Source: Clostridia bacterium (GTDB lineage Bacteria; Bacillota; Clostridia; Oscillospirales; Acutalibacteraceae). From it: DNA of 64,000 nucleotides. Within the stretch, counting starts at the first letter, position 1; each line of letters starts with the position of its first letter. Location of the stretch: contig CAAFXS010000076.1 in assembly GCA_900767025.1 (NCBI GenBank), forward strand, positions 11,368 through 75,367. Reading direction: 5' to 3'. Of this stretch, positions 53,030-61,689 are shown piece by piece. The notes beneath the pieces were generated by a model. It was not told the DNA's origin. It made no database searches and worked only from the letters and a program-made list of their open reading frames with translations. The position numbers and the translations under genes were made by a program.

Positions 53030-53871
53030 CATTGAATTTTATCAAATATTTTCCAGGAAACTACGGTTACACCCTTTTGCTTTGCACGCTCAAGGAGGCA
53101 ACCGCTTTTGAGTATTTGATATTCAAACACCCTTTTCTGCCACTCGCCCTGAACGCCGTCAATTGGGAGTGCAGGATGCAAAAACATTTCGGTAATACCG
53201 TCGATGCAATTATCAACGGCATCAAGGTAATACTTTTCAAGGGTATTGCAGTCCCCTATTCTGCTTATTGACCATGGGTTTGAAACCAGGTCGTCAAGCA
53301 TTTTGACCCCTCTTTTTTCGCCTGCACGGACAATCATCTGCTGATATTTTTTAACAATTTCGGGGACGCTTCTGCCAAGCTGTCTTTCAAGAAAAACGCT
53401 TGTTTTCGGAAATCTGTAAGGCAGCTTATGCTCTGCGCAGAAATCAAAGGCATCAATATAAAATCTCCTGCCGTTAATTCCGTAAAGGGTTGCGCAGTGG
53501 TTATCCGCATGGTCAACGGTACCGCCGTTGTCAACTATAAAGCGGTACTGCTCCTCAAGCTCCTTTCGGACATCCCTTCTTGCTGTTTTGAAAATTAAAT
53601 CCTTTTGACTGTGAGGCAAGCCGTTTTTGAAGGAATTTACACCTGAAAGGCTTTGCCATTTTTTGCTTTCGTCATCGGAATTAATTGTAAGATGAACTCC
53701 CACATCAACCCTGTTTTCCTTGGAAAAATCAACAGCGTCCCTTGCTTTCGGTGCAACGGTAAGCAAGGAGGTTGAGGTGATAAGACCGCCCTCCAAAAGC
53801 TCGGTTATTGCACTGTTTTGCTGTTCATTATAGCCGAAATCGTCGGCGTTGATAATAAGATATTTACTCAT
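53029..53871 (-). CDS. ChbG/YdjC-family carbohydrate deacetylase
   Basis: The 280-residue protein begins YLIINADDFGYNEQQNSAI (metal Asp in NADDFG), with VDVGVHLTINSD, VDHADNHCATLYG (metal His pair region) and EMFLHPALPID. YdjC/ChbG enzymes remove N-acetyl groups from chitobiose-type or related sugars in the cytoplasm. GGAG precedes the ATG. It overlaps the transporter gene upstream by 8 bases, indicating that it processes what the transporter brings in. Confidence 0.92.
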   Translation of the reverse strand: MSKYLIINADDFGYNEQQNSAITELLEGGLITSTSLLTVAPKARDAVDFSKENRVDVGVHLTINSDDESKKWQSLSGVNSFKNGLPHSQKDLIFKTARRDVRKELEEQYRFIVDNGGTVDHADNHCATLYGINGRRFYIDAFDFCAEHKLPYRFPKTSVFLERQLGRSVPEIVKKYQQMIVRAGEKRGVKMLDDLVSNPWSISRIGDCNTLEKYYLDAVDNCIDGITEMFLHPALPIDGVQGEWQKRVFEYQILKSGCLLERAKQKGVTVVSWKIFDKIQ

Positions 53872-55159
53872 CTTTACGCTCCGGTAGCTTCAGGAAGAAG
53901 GATATAACAGTTGCCAAAACCATTGCTGCGCACGGGAATACACAAAGCAGAACCTTTGCCGCAAGACCCGGATTTGTGCCCGGATCGTCACCGCTGACAA
54001 AGCCAAAGCACTCGGATGCAATATAGAATGCAAGTGAGGTATAAAGTCCGTTAAGTCTGTTCATAACGCCCATAAGGCTGTTGATTATTCCCTCTCTTTT
54101 AACGCCGTTTCTTTGATAATCGTCGTCAACAATCTTTGCTCCGATACAGTCCATAGTGGTAAGGCAGGCGGCAATACCAAAGCCCATAACCGCCGCAACG
54201 GCTATTGCCAAGGGCAGTACCTTGGCAAAATAAAGAGGAACAAAGCCCACTGCCATAATGATAAAGCCTGTTCTCCAAATTGTCATAACAGGTAATTTTT
54301 TAGCAACTCTTGACCAAACAAGGATTCCTATAACCGCAACGCCCAAAACTATGCCCAGCATAATTGTTGTGGTGCTTCCGCCAAGACCCAAGGTATACTT
54401 TACATAGAAAGGCAAAGCCTGGGAAATAAGGGCAAAGGCGGCTGAATAAAATGCTCCGGCAAAGCCGAAAATCCAGAAATGTGGATTTTTGATAAGTGCA
54501 ATAATACTGTCGATAAGCTTTGGCTTTTCAAGCTCCTCGTAATCGGTGCTTTCGCGGCAACCAAAAAAGCAGTACATCATAACCGCAAGGGCAAGCAAGC
54601 CGTAAATCAGAGATGTCAAACGATAACCGATTGCCTCGGTAATCATAGGTGTAAGTGCAATACTGATTGCCATTGCAAAAAGCTGACAAATCTGGCGTAT
54701 ACCGTTGGTTTTTGCTCTTTCGCCGTCGCTTTGGAAAAGCTCGGGGAACAGCGCTCCGTAGTTGGCATTAATAAGTGAGTCAAGAGTACCTGTAAGAATA
54801 TACATCAAAAGCATATAGATAAAGAGCATTCCTTTTTCACTTTCAATGAAGGACGGAACATTGAAAAACAGAATAAAGCAAAGCACAAGCAGTGGCGTTC
54901 CGATAATCAGCCAAGGTCTGCGCCTGCCCCATTTTGTACGGGTACGGTCTGAAAGAAAGCCGTAAACAGGGTTGTCTATTGCGTCGATAAATGTGTAAAT
55001 AAACAGGACAAGCGAATATTTTTTCATATCAAGTCCCAGCATATCAACATAAAATATTGCCGCAAAGGATTTAAACATATTTATGGGCAATGATGTGCCG
55101 AACATACCAAAGCCGTAGCGAAACGGCGTTGTCTTTTTGAGTGTAGTTTTTTCAGCCAT
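53864..55159 (-). CDS. GPH-family sugar:cation symporter (MelB-like)
   Basis: The 431-residue protein has twelve predicted membrane helices and the family's early motif DAIDNPVYGFLSDRTRTKWG with RRRPWLIIGTPL. It should import a glycoside, disaccharide or uronide with Na+ or H+. AGGAGG precedes the ATG. Its partners in the operon are a PHP-domain metallohydrolase (upstream) and a YdjC-type deacetylase (downstream), suggesting an acetylated or otherwise substituted sugar as the substrate. Confidence 0.9.
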   Translation of the reverse strand: MAEKTTLKKTTPFRYGFGMFGTSLPINMFKSFAAIFYVDMLGLDMKKYSLVLFIYTFIDAIDNPVYGFLSDRTRTKWGRRRPWLIIGTPLLVLCFILFFNVPSFIESEKGMLFIYMLLMYILTGTLDSLINANYGALFPELFQSDGERAKTNGIRQICQLFAMAISIALTPMITEAIGYRLTSLIYGLLALAVMMYCFFGCRESTDYEELEKPKLIDSIIALIKNPHFWIFGFAGAFYSAAFALISQALPFYVKYTLGLGGSTTTIMLGIVLGVAVIGILVWSRVAKKLPVMTIWRTGFIIMAVGFVPLYFAKVLPLAIAVAAVMGFGIAACLTTMDCIGAKIVDDDYQRNGVKREGIINSLMGVMNRLNGLYTSLAFYIASECFGFVSGDDPGTNPGLAAKVLLCVFPCAAMVLATVISFFLKLPERKDE

Positions 55160-55171
55160 AATAGTGACCTC

Positions 55172-56425
55172 CTATTCAAAATAAATTGGGTTTGAAACTG
55201 CTGTTATTCTTTTCATTTTTCCAAAGCCCTTTTGGGCTTTAACATAGGCAAATTTAACCTTTTCAAGCTTAATTTCCACCTTGCCCCGAGTCAGCTTAAT
55301 GCTACTTTCGCCCTTGTCCGTAACGAGTATCAAATCGTCAGTATTGCTTTCGGCAACAAGCGGAGCATCCGAATTGTATTTTGCGGTGTCGCCCATTGAA
55401 AAATCACCGTATTTCAGGTTAAGGCGCACACCGTTAACACTGTCGCTGACAAAGGCTTTTCCGTTTCTTACCGCATCTAAAATATCCTTTGGTGCAGACG
55501 ATTTTGAATAAACACCTGTGACGGGATTTCCCAGCCTTGCAAGACTTTTGGGCTTATGGAAATCACTGCCGCCCACGGCAGGCAGCTTTCTGTCCTTACA
55601 AAGCATCTCCGTCCACCATTTTATACCGTCAGTGTTGGTTTTACGCATAGGGCCGTTCCATATTTCCACCATATCAAAGGCGTTTTCGTCCTCCCACAAA
55701 TAGGGACAAAATCTGCATTTGGGATGATTGACGGAAACCACCGCGCCCCTTGAGCGTGCATTTGAAATTAATTCCTGCATTTCCTCCTTTGTGTTGGCAA
55801 CAAAGGAATTTTCAAAGGGATTTGCCACACCGAAAAAATTCATATGTCCCTTGTAATGCGTCCACTCAACCGCCGGAATAAAGGTTAAACCGTCAATATG
55901 CGGCAGGCAGAAATTTTCCGAAAAGTTATTGTGATTTGCCAAGCCGATAAAATCAAGGCCTATGCTTTTTGCAAGGGCGCCGACCTCGTATGCACTGAGC
56001 TTTCCGTCGGAGGCGGTTGTGTGAATATGCAAATCGCCGAAAAGCAGCCGTTCACCCTTGAGCTTAAAATCAATGTTGTATGTAACATCAACACCTTCGG
56101 GCATTATGTGGTAAGCACCGATTATGATTTTCCATTTACCTGCCTTAACAGGCTGACACAGGTATCCGGGTGAAGAATCGTACTCACCCACGCTGACGGA
56201 TTTGTGAGCACTGCCGGACCAACCGAGAAAATTGCCCTTTTCATCCTCAAGCCCTATGTCAACTGTATTTGACGGCTTCAAATCAGCAAGAATTCCCCCA
56301 CCCTTGCGGAAATATTCATAGCTCACCGTAATTTTCTCAACATTTTCAGGTACATCAAAGGGAATTGTGTAATATGTACCCTCTCTGTCTTTTGGTATGT
56401 GATGATGAAGTATTATAGTTATCAC
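55172..56425 (-). CDS. PHP-domain metallohydrolase (CehA/McbA family)
   Basis: The 417-residue protein has an N-terminal beta-domain (HHHIPKDREGTYYTIPFDV) and a PHP domain from about 130: LFGDLHIHTTASDGKLSAYE, IGLANHNNFSE, VSVNHPKCRF and AVGGSDFHKPKSLARLG supply the metal His/Asp set. The family hydrolyses varied esters and phosphoesters; the substrate is unknown. The first in-frame start is GTG 56425, but it sits inside the AGAGGTG ribosome-binding site, so initiation may be at a non-standard codon a few triplets on. Upstream is a TATAAT (56464-56459) without a good -35 box, as expected for an activator-dependent promoter. Confidence 0.85.
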   Translation of the reverse strand: MITIILHHHIPKDREGTYYTIPFDVPENVEKITVSYEYFRKGGGILADLKPSNTVDIGLEDEKGNFLGWSGSAHKSVSVGEYDSSPGYLCQPVKAGKWKIIIGAYHIMPEGVDVTYNIDFKLKGERLLFGDLHIHTTASDGKLSAYEVGALAKSIGLDFIGLANHNNFSENFCLPHIDGLTFIPAVEWTHYKGHMNFFGVANPFENSFVANTKEEMQELISNARSRGAVVSVNHPKCRFCPYLWEDENAFDMVEIWNGPMRKTNTDGIKWWTEMLCKDRKLPAVGGSDFHKPKSLARLGNPVTGVYSKSSAPKDILDAVRNGKAFVSDSVNGVRLNLKYGDFSMGDTAKYNSDAPLVAESNTDDLILVTDKGESSIKLTRGKVEIKLEKVKFAYVKAQKGFGKMKRITAVSNPIYFE

Positions 56426-56529
56426 CTCTTTTTAAATCATTTTCTGATTTTATTTTATATTATATCACGGTTTAATTCTTGCTATTATTTAAGAAAAACA
56501 GGTGATTTTTTAAAGTTTTATACATTTTA

Positions 56530-56559
56530 TTGACATTGTCATATGCAAAATGATAAAAT
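56530..56559 (+). promoter_or_regulatory. Promoter of the AraC-family regulator gene
   Basis: TTGACA at 56530-56535 and TAAAAT at 56554-56559 with an 18-base spacer, transcribing away from the metallohydrolase operon. Confidence 0.65.
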
Positions 56560-56586
56560 CTTGCTGTAAAACAGAAATCAGAGGAT

Positions 56587-57459
56587 GTGTGCAATTTGAA
56601 CATAAATTCAAATTCTAAAGATGATAATTTAGTTGTTTTGGTGGATTATCATAACAATAAATCCCTTAATAGGTACGGTGTTGCCTGTCATTGGTGGAAT
56701 TCCGAAACCACATCCCTGCATTGTCATAATTTTTATGAATTTTTTATCGTAACATCCGGAGAAGCAATTCACGAGATAAACGGAGAACACCGCAAGCTGC
56801 ACAAAGGAACATTACAGCTAATTCAGCCAAAGGACAGCCACAGAATTATTTCCTCCGAGTCAAAGGGGTGTACCCACATAAATATAAGCGTAACCCCTGA
56901 AAAGCTTGAAAAAATTTGCAGTGCCATTGACATTTCCGTCAGTGAGCTGATTGAAAATGCCGAGGCTGTAACAAGTTTATCTGTAAACGAGCTTGAATAT
57001 TTTATCAAACGAGCCGAAAGAATCAGCCTGCTGTACTTTAATTCCGATGAAAAATTCCGTGTTCTTATTTGTGAAATGATTGTTGAGGCAGTATGCATCC
57101 TTTACAAAAATATGATTTCTTCAAGACTTGACTGCCCGGAATGGTTCACGGATATACTTGATAAAATACATTCCCCAAAATACTGCGGCTGCTCCGCCAA
57201 TGATGTTTACAGCCTTGCAGGCTTCTCTCCGCCTGTTGTTATCGAGCATTTTAAAAAATACACAGGTAAAACCGTTGTGGAGTACCTGAGAAACATAAAA
57301 ATCAACAAGGCCTGCGAGCTGCTGAAAAACACAGATACGCCTGTTATTGAGATTTCAAACATTCTCGGCTATGCGAGCCTAAGCCATTTCAACAGAGTTT
57401 TTAAAGATTACTCGGGCATAACCCCTGCTGCCTACAGAAAATCAAAGAAAAAAGGCTGA
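56587..57459 (+). CDS. AraC-family regulator with cupin sensor domain
   Basis: The 290-residue protein has an N-terminal cupin-like domain (HCHNFYEFFIVTSGEAIHEI, then HKGTLQLIQPKDSHRI) that usually binds a sugar. A C-terminal AraC domain follows, with both helices visible (SPPVVIEHFKKYTGKTVVEY; EISNILGYASLSHFNRVFKD) ending ITPAAYRK. It is divergent from the metallohydrolase-symporter-deacetylase operon and upstream of the DUF4838 gene, and probably controls both. The start is GTG 56587 or TTG 56596; GAGG is rather close to the first. Confidence 0.87.
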   Translation: MCNLNINSNSKDDNLVVLVDYHNNKSLNRYGVACHWWNSETTSLHCHNFYEFFIVTSGEAIHEINGEHRKLHKGTLQLIQPKDSHRIISSESKGCTHINISVTPEKLEKICSAIDISVSELIENAEAVTSLSVNELEYFIKRAERISLLYFNSDEKFRVLICEMIVEAVCILYKNMISSRLDCPEWFTDILDKIHSPKYCGCSANDVYSLAGFSPPVVIEHFKKYTGKTVVEYLRNIKINKACELLKNTDTPVIEISNILGYASLSHFNRVFKDYSGITPAAYRKSKKKG

Positions 57460-57538
57460 GCTATTGCTCAACCTCCTTACAACTTATTTTCATTGTTATT
57501 ATATTGTCAGTTAAAAATAAAGAAATTCGGAGATTGCT

Positions 57539-59548
57539 ATGAACATATTTAAGAAAACTATATCTGTTATTTTATCACTGCTGATTATTGCATCGGGCAG
57601 TACCGTGGCTTATGCCCAGGGCGTCGGTGCGGAAAAGATACAGTTTAACACTCTGTCACAGGAGGAAATGCAGATGAACACACTTGAAGAAAAGGGCAAC
57701 GGCAAAATTACACTGTTTGAAAATTCAGTGACGGAATTTGACATTGTAATTCCCGATGAATGTTCTGCTCAACTTACAACGGCAGTTAATGCTTTGCAGG
57801 AAGCTCTTGAAAAAATCACCGGCGGGAAAATTAATATTATTAAAGAAAGCTCCGCTGATTTTTCAAAGAAAAATATTTTGATAGACAGGGTCCAGGGTAC
57901 TGAATTGCCTGATGAGGATATAGGTGACGGCTACCGCCTTGTTATTGACGAAAGCGGTGTATCCATTTACGCTTCAACACAAAACGGCACCGCCAACGGA
58001 ATTTACTCCTTTATTGAGAACAAGCTTGGTTGTATGTTTTTGACTCCCGAGGATACATATATCCCCTCACACAAAAGCATTTATCTTGACCCTGCTGATG
58101 AAACCCACAAGCCTGCAACATTATGGCGTGATGTTTACGCCTATGAAACGGTGCAGAACAAGTGGGCGGCAAAGCTAAAGCTAAACGGCATCAACACCGA
58201 GCCGTCACAGGATGAAAGCGGCATTGAGGCGCTTCAGTATGAGGGCTGGGGAACCTGGTGTCACGACTGCTACGATTACCTTTCTCCCGAGGATTATTTT
58301 GAAACACACCCTGAATACTTTTCCGAAATAGACGGAGAGAGAGTAACGGAATACGGCGGCAGAGATGCATATCTGTGCCTGAGCAATCCCGAGGTTTTTG
58401 AGATAGTAAAGAACTCAATGGCTGAAAAAATGAAGGAAAATCCCGATAAGCTTTACTGGGATTTCAGCGGTAATGACAATCCTGCTCTTGCAGGATGCCT
58501 GTGTGAGCAGTGCAAAGCCGCCGACGAGGCCGCAGGCGGAACAGGAATGGGTACTCTTTTACCTTTCCTAAACAAGCTTGCCAAGGCATTTCCCGACAAA
58601 TACATTTCCACTCTTGCTTATCTCCACACACTTAAGGCACCTAAAAATATTAAGGCAGAGCCGAATGTTGTAATTAAGCTTTGCTCTATGCCCGGTGACC
58701 AGGCATCCTCGTATATGAACGGTGCCAACGGCAACTCCGCACAGTTCAAACAACAGGTGGAGGAATGGTCAAAAATCACCGATAAAATTGTTGTTTGGGA
58801 TTATGTTGTAAACTTTGCTCACCTGCTGATGCCCTTCCCGAATTTTGCAGTTCAGGCTGAAAACCAAAAATTCTATGAGGACAACAATATTATCGGCATA
58901 TTCCATCAGGCGTCCCGTGAACAAGGCGGTGAATTTGCCTGCCTGAGAGCATATGTTCTGTCGCATCTTATGTGGGAGGGCAGTGATATGGATGTTAGCA
59001 AATGCGTTTCAAAATATGTTACCGCATATTACGGCAACGCCGCTGAAAAGGTCCTTGAATATATGAACCTCTGTGCAGAAAATCTTTCATCTGCAAGCAG
59101 TACATTAGGTCTTTACGACGGGCTTTTGGCACATTACAAGGGCTATCTTTCACAGGAAAATATTTTGAAATATGAAAGCATAATCAATGAGGCAAAGGAG
59201 CTTGTAAAAGGAGACAGCATTTACGAAAAGCGTGTTGAAGAGACTGAAATCTCCGTACTTTACGCAAAAATTCTTTTGCCTAAAATCAGTGACGAGCAAC
59301 GGCAGGAGGCTCACCAAAGGCTTAATGCTTTGTGCGAAAGTCACAATATAACAATGGTATGCGAATGGGACAGCCTTGAAAACTTTAATAATGTTTCACT
59401 TGACGCCACACTGAAGGATGAAAAAAAGGAGCTTCGCAAGCCTCTTATAAAGACATTAAAAATAGCAGGCGGAGCCGTATTACTTGTAACCGTAACAGCA
59501 GCTGCAATAAAGCTTATCAAAAAACGCAAGGCAAAAGAAAGCAAATAA
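57539..59548 (+). CDS. Secreted DUF4838 glycoside-hydrolase-like protein, membrane anchored at the C-terminus
   Basis: The 669-residue protein has a signal peptide (residues 1-26, ending AYA) and a GH67-N/GH20-like small domain (LTTAVNALQEALEKITGGKI, YASTQNGTANGIYSFIENKL). The DUF4838 domain shows SPEDYFETHPEYFSEIDGER, YLCLSNPEVFEIVK, YWDFSGNDNPALAGCLCEQC and FHQASREQGGEF. A C-terminal membrane helix with a Lys-rich end follows (about 648-669). It is probably a cell-surface enzyme acting on a host or plant glycan whose products are imported by the neighbouring symporter. CGGAGA precedes the ATG. Confidence 0.85.
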   Translation: MNIFKKTISVILSLLIIASGSTVAYAQGVGAEKIQFNTLSQEEMQMNTLEEKGNGKITLFENSVTEFDIVIPDECSAQLTTAVNALQEALEKITGGKINIIKESSADFSKKNILIDRVQGTELPDEDIGDGYRLVIDESGVSIYASTQNGTANGIYSFIENKLGCMFLTPEDTYIPSHKSIYLDPADETHKPATLWRDVYAYETVQNKWAAKLKLNGINTEPSQDESGIEALQYEGWGTWCHDCYDYLSPEDYFETHPEYFSEIDGERVTEYGGRDAYLCLSNPEVFEIVKNSMAEKMKENPDKLYWDFSGNDNPALAGCLCEQCKAADEAAGGTGMGTLLPFLNKLAKAFPDKYISTLAYLHTLKAPKNIKAEPNVVIKLCSMPGDQASSYMNGANGNSAQFKQQVEEWSKITDKIVVWDYVVNFAHLLMPFPNFAVQAENQKFYEDNNIIGIFHQASREQGGEFACLRAYVLSHLMWEGSDMDVSKCVSKYVTAYYGNAAEKVLEYMNLCAENLSSASSTLGLYDGLLAHYKGYLSQENILKYESIINEAKELVKGDSIYEKRVEETEISVLYAKILLPKISDEQRQEAHQRLNALCESHNITMVCEWDSLENFNNVSLDATLKDEKKELRKPLIKTLKIAGGAVLLVTVTAAAIKLIKKRKAKESK

Positions 59549-59553
59549 CACAG

Positions 59554-59581
59554 AAAAAGGTGCAGAATTTCTGCACCTTTT
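59554..59581. terminator. Terminator between the DUF4838 gene and the GH31 remnant
   Basis: A symmetric stem AAAAAGGTGCAGAA/TTCTGCACCTTTT, usable on both strands. Confidence 0.85.
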
Positions 59582-59612
59582 ATAACTCTACAACTTTTAT
59601 ATTATTTTATAA

Positions 59613-59895
59613 TTACTCTCCTATTTGCTTTAACATGTCATAATGCCTGCCGTTTCGTAGGAATACGGGGATTTGGTCAAGCCTTGCGCTGACCTTAACG
59701 GTTTGTCCGCCATCGTACATTTTGCCGTTAATTGCACTCTGCCATTTTGCGCCCTTGGGCAGATAGACCTTTCTTTTTGTTGAAAACTGCTCTGTGATAG
59801 GTGCAACAAGCATATCGGCACCGTACATATATTCATCACTGATGCTCCAGCATTTTTCGTCCTCGGGGAACTCATAAAACAATCTTATTAGCTTT
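59613..59895 (-). pseudogene. C-terminal remnant of a GH31 alpha-xylosidase/glucosidase
   Basis: About 95 residues read FYEFPEDEKCWSISDEYMYG, ADMLVAPITEQ, RKVYLPKGAKWQSAINGKMY and PVFLRNG. This is the C-terminal end of YicI-like GH31 enzymes, which are normally near 700-780 residues. The catalytic barrel is missing, and the sequence runs straight into the end of the GNAT gene, so most of the gene has been deleted. It may once have belonged to the neighbouring carbohydrate module. Confidence 0.85.
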
Positions 59896-60393
59896 TCAAA
59901 TGTATTTTGCGTAATAATCAACAGCTATAACCGTGCCGTCGGGATATTTTTCCTGTGCGGATTTTATGTATTCGCTAAAGCCGTATTTTTGATATATGGC
60001 TAAATTCTTCTTATCTGACGGCTCAACGCCTAATGTGACTTTGGTATAACTCCTGTCTTTTAAATCATCAATCATAAACCTGAAAAGCTTTGAAAAATAT
60101 CCTTTTCCCTGATGCTTTTTAACAGTTCTGAACGCACATAGATATGCGGTGTTTTTGTCAACTAAATTCTCGCCATTTTGAACAATACTTTTGTCAAACA
60201 TAGCGGTTGCTTCGCTGATAATTTTACCGTTTAAAACACCGTAATAGGTAATGCTTTGTCCGTTCTTGAAACGCTCTATTGCTTCGTTTTTCCAAATTAT
60301 CCTGTTTTCATTATTCTTATGATTTGATATTTCATAATTCCATTTTGCTTCCATTTCATCAAGTGAAGCAATTTTACATATATATTCTTTCAT
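59896..60393 (-). CDS. GNAT-family acetyltransferase
   Basis: The 165-residue protein has the GNAT core: ITYYGVLNGKIISEATAMFD, AYLCAFRTVKKHQGKGYFSK (the acetyl-CoA loop, QGKGYxS) and KVTLGVEPSDKKNLAIYQKY with GF. It transfers an acetyl group to an unknown amine. Its end abuts the GH31 fragment. Another GNAT gene lies 5 bases upstream, so the two are co-transcribed. Confidence 0.88.
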   Translation of the reverse strand: MKEYICKIASLDEMEAKWNYEISNHKNNENRIIWKNEAIERFKNGQSITYYGVLNGKIISEATAMFDKSIVQNGENLVDKNTAYLCAFRTVKKHQGKGYFSKLFRFMIDDLKDRSYTKVTLGVEPSDKKNLAIYQKYGFSEYIKSAQEKYPDGTVIAVDYYAKYI

Positions 60394-60398
60394 AATTT

Positions 60399-60833
60399 CT
60401 ATATTTCTTTTTTCATTTTGTTGGGTGTATATTCTGTATAACCGTATTTGGTGTAAAATGCCCGTGATTCAAACCATTCTTTACCTACACCGAGATTTAT
60501 GTATATCGTTTCTTTGCCTTGTGCTTTTATATATTCCTCTGCAGTGTGCAATAATTCTGTACCTATTCCTTGATGTTTGAGATTACATTTTACAAATAAT
60601 CTGTGGAGTGTGACATCTTTGCCGTTTTCGTTAGTGCTGAAACCAACACTACCGATAACTCGGTCATTTTCATCTAACGCAATCCAAAACATATCGCCTT
60701 TGTCAAAATAATTACTTTGAATATCAAGCAAATCCGGATTAAGTCCCGGCACTCTTCCAAGAGCATTTTTGGCTTCAAGTATCATAAAAATCATATCATC
60801 ACGATACTTGTTTTCAAATCTGATGATTTTCAC
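60399..60833 (-). CDS. GNAT-family acetyltransferase
   Basis: About 144 residues: MFWIALDENDRVIGSVGFST, LHRLFVKCNLKHQGIGTELL (acetyl-CoA loop QGIGT) and INLGVGKEWFESRAFYTKYG with YTEY. The start is taken as GTG 60833, eight bases after AGAGG; an in-frame GTG three codons upstream lies inside the ribosome-binding site. The substrate is unknown. It is the first gene of a two-GNAT operon, and the divergent toxin-antitoxin-like genes start on the other strand. Confidence 0.87.
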   Translation of the reverse strand: MKIIRFENKYRDDMIFMILEAKNALGRVPGLNPDLLDIQSNYFDKGDMFWIALDENDRVIGSVGFSTNENGKDVTLHRLFVKCNLKHQGIGTELLHTAEEYIKAQGKETIYINLGVGKEWFESRAFYTKYGYTEYTPNKMKKEI

Positions 60834-60914
60834 AAAATACACCTCTTTCCATAAATAGATTATACAATTAATTTTAAATTATATCAATATCAAGTTAAAT
60901 ATGATTTTATCTCC

Positions 60915-60983
60915 TTGACAAAGTATCATTGTGATGATATATTAAAGATGTAACATTGCAATGATAGTTGATCATTTATTGCA
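60915..60983 (+). promoter_or_regulatory. Promoter and palindromic operators of the DUF3990/HTH pair
   Basis: TTGACA at 60915-60920 and TATATT at 60938-60943 with a 17-base spacer. Between the boxes lies a perfect palindrome TATCAT-TGTG-ATGATA (60924-60939), and downstream a second, ATGAT-AGTTG-ATCAT (60961-60975), flanked by TGCA on both sides. This is the pattern of an autoregulated toxin-antitoxin promoter. Confidence 0.75.
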
Positions 60984-61005
60984 TAAAATACAAAGGAAGG
61001 ATATT

Positions 61006-61689
61006 ATGGGCAAGATTACTCTTTATCACGGCTCTGACCATATAATAAAAAAGCCGTTGCTATCGGTTGGCAAAAGGAATAACGACTACGGTCAAGGCTT
61101 ATACTGCACCGAAAGTCCGGAGCTTGCAAAGGAATGGGCTTGTAAGCAAAATACTGACGGCTTTGTAAACATATATGAATTCGACTTATCAAATCTAAAG
61201 GTTTTGGACTTAAACGACGATGATAAATCAATCCTTAATTGGATAGCAGTTTTACTGAAAAACAGAACCTTTAATCTTGACAGCGACTATGCAAAAATGG
61301 CAAGAGATTATTTGCTTGATAATTTCTATATCGACACCACGGCCTATGATGTTGTTAAGGGATACAGAGCTGATGATTCGTACTTTAACTATGCAGAATC
61401 ATATATCTCAAACGGTCTGCCTGTAAAAAGCTTATCCTCTGCACTTAGGCTTGGAAGGCTTGGCGAGCAGATTGCTCTTGTTTCCGAAAAGGCATTTGAA
61501 AATCTTGAATTTGTTGATGCAATTCCTGTGGACAAAAGCATTTATTATCCAAAATTTGACAGCAGGGATAAGACCGCAAGAGAAAAATACAGAAACGAAT
61601 TATCACATAAGCTGTTGGAGCCTGACGATATTTTCGTTATGGATATTATTAGACAGGGGATGAAAAATGATGACCCACGCTTACGATAA
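61006..61689 (+). CDS. DUF3990 protein, ADP-ribosyltransferase-like fold (candidate toxin)
   Basis: The 227-residue protein begins MGKITLYHGSDHIIKKPLL, then NDYGQGLYCTESPELAKEWA and VNIYEFDLSNLKVLDLN. The YHGS...GxGLYxT...A..WA pattern is that of DUF3990, a family with the R/H-Y-type ADP-ribosyltransferase fold. A conserved acidic end (LGEQIALVSEKAFENL) could supply the catalytic Glu/Gln. ATG 61006 follows GGAAGG; upstream in-frame codons are dropped. It overlaps the HTH gene by 23 bases and is preceded by operators, so a toxin-antitoxin role is likely but inferred. Confidence 0.8.
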   Translation: MGKITLYHGSDHIIKKPLLSVGKRNNDYGQGLYCTESPELAKEWACKQNTDGFVNIYEFDLSNLKVLDLNDDDKSILNWIAVLLKNRTFNLDSDYAKMARDYLLDNFYIDTTAYDVVKGYRADDSYFNYAESYISNGLPVKSLSSALRLGRLGEQIALVSEKAFENLEFVDAIPVDKSIYYPKFDSRDKTAREKYRNELSHKLLEPDDIFVMDIIRQGMKNDDPRLR

